In this document: positions 51,636-55,481 of the stretch, in pieces
How positions within the stretch are numbered: the first letter of the stretch is position 1
How the letters are laid out: each line of letters starts with the position of its first letter
Assembly: GCA_018241725.1 (NCBI GenBank)
Contig: JAFEDI010000094.1
Coordinates: forward strand, 1 to 55,481
Reading direction: 5' to 3'
Source of the DNA: Pseudomonadota bacterium
Lineage (GTDB): Bacteria > Pseudomonadota > Gammaproteobacteria > Burkholderiales > Rhodocyclaceae
Length of the DNA stretch: 55,481 nt
The notes under the pieces: generated by a model
Told to the model about the DNA's origin: nothing
Database searches by the model: none
Seen by the model: the letters and a program-made list of their open reading frames with translations, nothing else
Position numbers and translations under genes: made by a program

Positions 51636-51935
51636 ATGATTTTTTCCCGCGAAAAAATCGTTTTTCCGGATGAAAAAAGTCTTTTGTCACATGACAAAAA
51701 GCTCGGGGCACGTCACTCGATGATCGAGTGGCCTGTCAAAACCGTTTTGTCACGCCGCCCGGTAATTTTTTGGCATGTCCCGCCGATCCGGTGGTGTGGC
51801 GCAACGATTCCGTCTGGTCACCGGGCGATTCCTCGGCGTGAAAAATCCAGTTTTTCCCATGAAAAAACGGATTTTTCGCCCGAAAAAATGATTTTGTGGC
51901 TCCACCGGATGATTCCGCGGCGCCACAAAATCATT
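51636..51935. repeat. Tandem array of about 14 degenerate 21-bp palindromic units
   Basis: From 51636, the sequence divides into consecutive 21-bp units with no insertion or deletion. They begin at 51636, 51657, 51678, 51699, 51720, 51741, 51762, 51783, 51804, 51825, 51846, 51867, 51888 and 51909, with a part unit at 51930. The approximate core is ATTTTTTCG-CRT-GAAAAA. Positions 5-6 are T in nearly all units, and the last codon-like triplet is mostly AAA, CGG or CCG. Many units fold on themselves with different but matched arms (TTTTTC with GAAAAA; TTTTGTCA with TGACAAAA). One plus-strand frame stays open through the array as seven-residue repeats such as IFSREKI, VFPDEKS, LLSHDKK. The 336-base gap 51595-51930 holds no recognisable gene. 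Confidence 0.85.
51887..51935. terminator. 14-bp inverted repeat at the array end, possible two-way terminator
   Basis: AATGATTTTGTGGC (51887-51900) pairs perfectly with GCCACAAAATCATT (51922-51935) across a 21-base loop. It is made by units 13-15 of the array. The right arm overlaps the asparaginase stop codon (51931-51933). It lies between the convergent antiporter and asparaginase genes, so a termination role is possible, though no long T-run follows. Confidence 0.5.
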
Positions 51936-52866
51936 CTTCCAGCTGCAGAAAGCTCTGGGTTTCGCCGCCACGGGCGAGGGCCAGCATCAGCGCGATGCGG
52001 GCCTTGGCGGGGGGCAGGTCGCCGGCGGTGAGCCAGCCTTCCCGGTCGTCGTCGGCGTTGGCGTTGTGGATCACCGGGCCGGCGCAGCGGCTGGCACGCA
52101 GGATCGCCACGCCGTGTTCTCGGGCCCGGGCGAGGGCCGGCTGCCAGGCCGCGGGCACGCTGCCGTGGCCGGTGAGGGCCAGCACCAGGCCGCGGGCGCC
52201 GGACGCGATGCAGGCGTCCACCAGCTCGGGCGGCGCACCGGCGTAGCCCATCAGCACATCCACCCGTGGCAGCGTGGCCGGGCTCAGGTCGGCGCAGCGC
52301 CCGTCGGGGCGGCCGTCGGTCCACGGGCGGGGCGATTCGAAGGCGTCCAGCCCCGTCGTACGGGCCTTGGTGAGCCAGCGCGCCGGGTAGGCCGTCCGGT
52401 TCATCACCGCCAGCACGCCCTTGCCCCGGGCGCTCGGGCTGGCGGCCAGACACACCGCGGCGCGGAGGTTGGCCGGGCCGTCGGGCTGCGGGTGGTCGGC
52501 CGGGCGCATCGCGCCGGTCAGCACCACCGGTTTGTCGCCGGGCAGCGTGAGGTGCAGGAAATAGGCGCTCTCTTCCAGGGTGTCGGTGCCGTGCAGGATC
52601 ACGATGCCGGCGATGGCCGGGTCGGCCAGCGCGCGGCGCGCGGCGGCGAGGACCACCAGCCAGTCGGCCGGCGTCATGTCCTTGCTGTCGAGGGACAGGA
52701 TCTGCTCGGCACTCAGTTCGGCGGTGGCGTCCAGTCCGGGGACTGCCGCCAGCAGTTGCTCCACCGGCCGCACGCCGGCCCGGTAGCGGGGGCTGTCGGC
52801 GGCGGGATCGGCTTCGCCGGCGATGGTGCCGCCGGTGGCCAGCAGGTGGATGCGTGGGCGGGTCAT
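51931..52866 (-). CDS. L-asparaginase/glutaminase family amidohydrolase
   Basis: The 311-residue enzyme would convert asparagine to aspartate and ammonia. Both active-site threonine motifs are present: LLATGGTIAGEA (residues 8-19) and IVILHGTDTLEESAYF (near residue 88). Lysine and aspartate of the second site are in the usual places (SLDSKDMTPADW). No signal peptide is seen, so it is probably cytoplasmic. It starts 21 bases after the ABC transporter ATPase gene, forming the last gene of an acidic amino acid uptake operon. Confidence 0.92.
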   Translation of the reverse strand: MTRPRIHLLATGGTIAGEADPAADSPRYRAGVRPVEQLLAAVPGLDATAELSAEQILSLDSKDMTPADWLVVLAAARRALADPAIAGIVILHGTDTLEESAYFLHLTLPGDKPVVLTGAMRPADHPQPDGPANLRAAVCLAASPSARGKGVLAVMNRTAYPARWLTKARTTGLDAFESPRPWTDGRPDGRCADLSPATLPRVDVLMGYAGAPPELVDACIASGARGLVLALTGHGSVPAAWQPALARAREHGVAILRASRCAGPVIHNANADDDREGWLTAGDLPPAKARIALMLALARGGETQSFLQLEE

Positions 52867-52887
52867 GTGGGGGCGGAGGGGCGGCTG

Positions 52888-53616
52888 TCAGTGGGTGAGG
52901 ATCTTGGCGAGGAACTGGCGCGCTCGCTCGGAGCGCGGGTTGCCGAAGAAGGCGTCCTTGGCGTCGTCTTCGACGATCTGGCCCTTGTCCATGAAGAGGA
53001 TGCGGTTGGCGACCTTCTTGGCGAAGCCCATCTCGTGGGTCACGCACATCATCGTCATGCCTTCCTGGGCCAGCTCGACCATCACGTCGAGGACCTCGTT
53101 GATCATCTCCGGGTCGAGGGCCGAGGTGGGCTCGTCGAAGAGCATGCAGATCGGGTCCATCGCCAGCGCGCGGGCAATCGCCACGCGCTGCTGCTGGCCG
53201 CCGGAGAGCTGGCCGGGAAACTTGTCCGCGTGGGCCTTGAGGCCGACCCGGTCGAGGAGCTTGAGGCCCTTGTCGGTGGCGGCGTCCCTGCCGCGCCCGA
53301 GCACCTTGATCTGGGCGATGGTCAGGTTGTCGGTGATGCTCATGTGCGGGAACAGCTCGAAGTGCTGGAAGACCATGCCGACGCGGCTGCGCAGCCTGGG
53401 CAGATCGGTCTTCGGGTCACCGACGGAGATGCCGTCCACGGTGATGGTGCCACTCTGGAAGGGCTCCAGGCCGTTGACGCACTTGATCAGCGTGGACTTG
53501 CCGCTGCCGGAGGGCCCACAGACGACGATCACTTCGCCTTTCTTGACCTCGGTGGAGCAGTCGGTGAGGACCTGGAAGGCCCCGTAATGCTTGGAAACGT
53601 TCTGGATGGAAATCAT
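52888..53616 (-). CDS. gltL: Glutamate/aspartate ABC transporter ATPase (GltL type)
   Basis: The 242-residue ATPase powers polar amino acid uptake. It has Walker A GPSGSGKST (residues 34-42), the signature LSGGQQQRVAIARAL, Walker B MLFDEPTSALDPE and the switch histidine in MCVTHEMGFA. Sequence and length fit the GltL/GlnQ group. It follows gltK by 15 bases. Confidence 0.94.
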   Translation of the reverse strand: MISIQNVSKHYGAFQVLTDCSTEVKKGEVIVVCGPSGSGKSTLIKCVNGLEPFQSGTITVDGISVGDPKTDLPRLRSRVGMVFQHFELFPHMSITDNLTIAQIKVLGRGRDAATDKGLKLLDRVGLKAHADKFPGQLSGGQQQRVAIARALAMDPICMLFDEPTSALDPEMINEVLDVMVELAQEGMTMMCVTHEMGFAKKVANRILFMDKGQIVEDDAKDAFFGNPRSERARQFLAKILTH

Positions 53617-53631
53617 CTCGGGCTCCGGGAG

Positions 53632-54321
53632 TCAGTGCGCCGCGTGGGCGTTGAGCTTTTTCTGGTAATGGCGGACCGCCTGGGAGGCCGCGAAGCAGAT
53701 CAGGAAATAGACCGCGCCGGCGAACAGAAGCAATTCGACCAGCCGTCCGTCCCGGTCGCCGACCTTGTAGGCGGCGCCGAAGAAATCGGCCAGCGCCGAC
53801 ACATAGACCAGGGACGTATCCTGGAACAGCACGATGGCCTGGGTCAGCAGCAGCGGCACCATGTTGCGGAAGGCCTGGGGCAGCACGACCAGGCGCATCG
53901 CCTGCGCATAGCTCATGCCCAGCGCGGAGGCGGCGGAGATCTGCCCCTTGGGCACCGACTGGATGCCGGCGCGGATGATCTCCGAGTAGTAGGCCGCCTC
54001 GAACAGCGCGAAGCCCACCAGCGCCGAGGCCAGGCGCACGTCGGTGTTCGGGTCGAGATTGAAGAAGCCGCGCAGTACCTGCGGCACGATCAGGAAGAAC
54101 CACAGCAGCACCATCACCAGCGGGATGGCGCGGAACAGATTGACGTAGCCGGCGGCCAGCCAGGCCAGGGGTTTGATGGAGGACAGGCGCGCCATCGCCA
54201 GCAGCGTGCCCCAGGCGATGCCGAACAGCACCGCGCAGGCGGTGATCCCGAGGGAGACCTTCATGCCCTCCCACAGGAAGGGCAGCGCGCCGGGAATCGA
54301 GGACCAGTCGAATTCGTACAT
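53632..54321 (-). CDS. gltK: Glutamate/aspartate ABC transporter permease (GltK type)
   Basis: The 229-residue inner-membrane permease has about five segments and the amino acid permease motif [51 protein letters not shown], the ATPase-coupling loop. It pairs with GltJ encoded just upstream, one base separating the two genes. The amino end [20 protein letters not shown] is that of GltK. Confidence 0.94.
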   Translation of the reverse strand: MYEFDWSSIPGALPFLWEGMKVSLGITACAVLFGIAWGTLLAMARLSSIKPLAWLAAGYVNLFRAIPLVMVLLWFFLIVPQVLRGFFNLDPNTDVRLASALVGFALFEAAYYSEIIRAGIQSVPKGQISAASALGMSYAQAMRLVVLPQAFRNMVPLLLTQAIVLFQDTSLVYVSALADFFGAAYKVGDRDGRLVELLLFAGAVYFLICFAASQAVRHYQKKLNAHAAH

Positions 54322-54322
54322 G

Positions 54323-55063
54323 TCACTTGCCTCCCAGGTAGCCGGGCACTCGCGTGCGCGCCTCGACGATGCGCATCAGGCCCATCACGACGACGTTGAT
54401 GACGAGGTAGAGCAGCGTCACGGCGATGAAGGACTCGTAGGGCTGGGCGGTGTAGTCCACCAGCTGGCGGCCCTGGGCGGCCAGTTCGAGCAGGCCGATG
54501 GTCGAGCACACCGCGGAGTTCTTGAAGATGTTGAGGAACTCCGAGGTGAGCGGCGGCACGATGAGGCGGAAGGCCATCGGCAGCAGCACGTGGCGGTAGG
54601 TTTGCGGCAGCGTGAAGCCGAGGGCCAGGCCGGCGGCCTTCTGGCCGCGGGGCAGGGCGTTGATGCCGGCACGGACCTGCTCGGCGACGCGGGCGCTGGT
54701 GAAGAAGGCCAGGCACAGCATGGCCGCCAGGAACTGCTGGGTGAGCGGCGAGAGCTGCTGCTTGAAGGCGTCGCCGAGGCCGAAGGGCAGGATCTCGGGG
54801 AGTACGAAATACCAGCTGAACAGCTGCACCAGCAGCGGGATGTTGCGGAAGACCTCCACATAGGTGGCGGCCAGGCCGGACAGGGCCTTGCCGGGCACCG
54901 TGCGCAGCACGCCCACCAGGCAGCCCAGGGCCAGCGCGACGAGCCAGGCCGACAGGGACAGCAGCACCGTGGTCTGCAGGCCCGATAGCAGCCAGGCCAG
55001 GTAGGTGGTCTCACCGGTCGGGACCGTACTGCCGAAGATGCTCCAGTTCCATTGGTAACCCAT
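54323..55063 (-). CDS. gltJ: Glutamate/aspartate ABC transporter permease (GltJ type)
   Basis: The 246-residue permease begins [44 protein letters not shown], typical of GltJ. Its coupling loop is [49 protein letters not shown]. About five membrane segments are visible. A 100-base GC-rich gap with weak inverted repeats (GGCGGC 55082-55087 and GCCGCC 55118-55123) separates it from the binding-protein gene. Such gaps often lower expression of the membrane parts relative to the binding protein. Confidence 0.94.
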   Translation of the reverse strand: MGYQWNWSIFGSTVPTGETTYLAWLLSGLQTTVLLSLSAWLVALALGCLVGVLRTVPGKALSGLAATYVEVFRNIPLLVQLFSWYFVLPEILPFGLGDAFKQQLSPLTQQFLAAMLCLAFFTSARVAEQVRAGINALPRGQKAAGLALGFTLPQTYRHVLLPMAFRLIVPPLTSEFLNIFKNSAVCSTIGLLELAAQGRQLVDYTAQPYESFIAVTLLYLVINVVVMGLMRIVEARTRVPGYLGGK

Positions 55064-55163
55064 ACGGGTCTCCTTTCGGGGGGCGGCGGCGAAGGCCTGC
55101 CTCTACGTGGAACGGAGGCCGCCGGTGTGCCCGGCCCGGTCTCCGTCGCCTGCCGTCACGCGC

Positions 55164-55481
55164 TCATTCGAAGGGCTTGTCGTTGGGGGCCTTGTAGAGC
55201 TTGATCATCGCGTCGGAGAGCGGGAAGTTGAGGTTCAGCCCCTTGGGCGGGATGGGTTGGGTGAACCACTTCTTGTAGATTGCCTCGGCCTCGCCGGAGG
55301 TCATGGTTTTGGCGAGGGCGGCGTCGACAACCTTCTTGAAGCCGGGGTCGTCCTTTCTGAGCATGCAGCCGTAGGCCTCGAAGCTCTGGGGCGTGCCGGT
55401 GACGACCCAGTCGGTCGGGCGCTTGGCCTTGGCCATTTCGCCGTAGAGCAGGGCGTCGTCCATCATGAAGGCGACGGCGCG
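55164..55481 (-). CDS. gltI: Glutamate/aspartate ABC transporter substrate-binding protein (partial)
   Basis: Only the last 105 residues are in the window; the gene runs off its right edge. The visible part (RAVAFMMDDALLYGEMAKAK, VVTGTPQSFEAYGCMLRKDDPGFKKVVDAAL, IYKKWFTQPIPPKGLNLNFPLSDAMIKLYKAPNDKPFE) is the C-terminal lobe of a family 3 solute-binding protein. It matches the GltI end in particular, with IPPKGLNLNFPLS. It is the first of the five genes gltI-gltJ-gltK-gltL-asparaginase seen here. Confidence 0.92.
   Translation of the reverse strand, partial: RAVAFMMDDALLYGEMAKAKRPTDWVVTGTPQSFEAYGCMLRKDDPGFKKVVDAALAKTMTSGEAEAIYKKWFTQPIPPKGLNLNFPLSDAMIKLYKAPNDKPFE

Noticed and set aside
51636-51935. 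CRISPR array
   Set aside because: The units abut without unique spacers, are 21 bp, and diverge throughout. CRISPR repeats are near-identical and separated by spacers.
52066-54399. A 777-codon plus-strand open frame over the asparaginase and glt genes
   Set aside because: It is antisense to genes with intact catalytic and Walker motifs. Its composition is that of a high-GC shadow frame.

Overview
The window is a high-GC stretch of a motile betaproteobacterial chromosome. Three things suggest the Rhodocyclales (Azospira/Dechlorosoma-like): the gene order flhB-flhA-flhF-flhG-fliA-motC-motD, a PEP-CTERM surface protein, and the cysI-DUF934-cysH-cysD-cysN sulfur cluster. That placement is inferred from gene content only. 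No tRNA, rRNA, insertion sequence, phage gene or CRISPR array was seen.

Positions 1-10,900 hold a chemotaxis cluster. It contains the end of a chemoreceptor, cheR, cheD, cheB, a small STAS protein, a second chemoreceptor, two tandem cheV genes, cheY, cheZ and cheA. Two FliA (sigma-28) promoters lie inside it, at 3502 and 5429. Positions 10,900-33,100 are flagellar. The first part carries a DUF3135 gene, flhB, flhA, flhF, an flhG-like gene without a P-loop, fliA and motCD on the plus strand. Then come flgN, flgM and flgA on the minus strand, and the rod-hook-ring set flgBCDEFGHIJKL on the plus strand. Sigma-54-type promoters sit ahead of flgB, flgG and flgK. Expression therefore looks tiered: RpoN for the rod, hook and junction genes, then FliA (held by FlgM) for receptors and signalling. 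A lipoprotein, a PilZ-like protein and a MASE3-PAS-GGDEF-EAL protein follow and probably link motility to cyclic-di-GMP.

Positions 36,200-41,100 are mixed metabolism: a membrane-anchored metalloprotease, class I fumarase, a YqhA-type membrane protein, purB and a DUF2322 protein, closed by a strong two-way terminator. Positions 41,150-48,240 form an assimilatory sulfate reduction unit with a TauE/SafE transporter and a divergent cysB-type regulator. There is an APS-type CysH and no CysC, so sulfate would pass through APS directly to sulfite and then sulfide.

Positions 48,300-55,481 hold a PEP-CTERM protein with its own sigma-54-type promoter, a Kef-type cation/proton antiporter, and a minus-strand operon for acidic amino acid uptake (gltI-gltJ-gltK-gltL) ending in an asparaginase.

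The most unusual object lies between the antiporter and asparaginase genes (51,636-51,935). It is a tandem array of about fourteen degenerate 21-bp units in perfect register. Many units form short palindromes whose two arms have changed together. I do not recognise it as any known repeat family.
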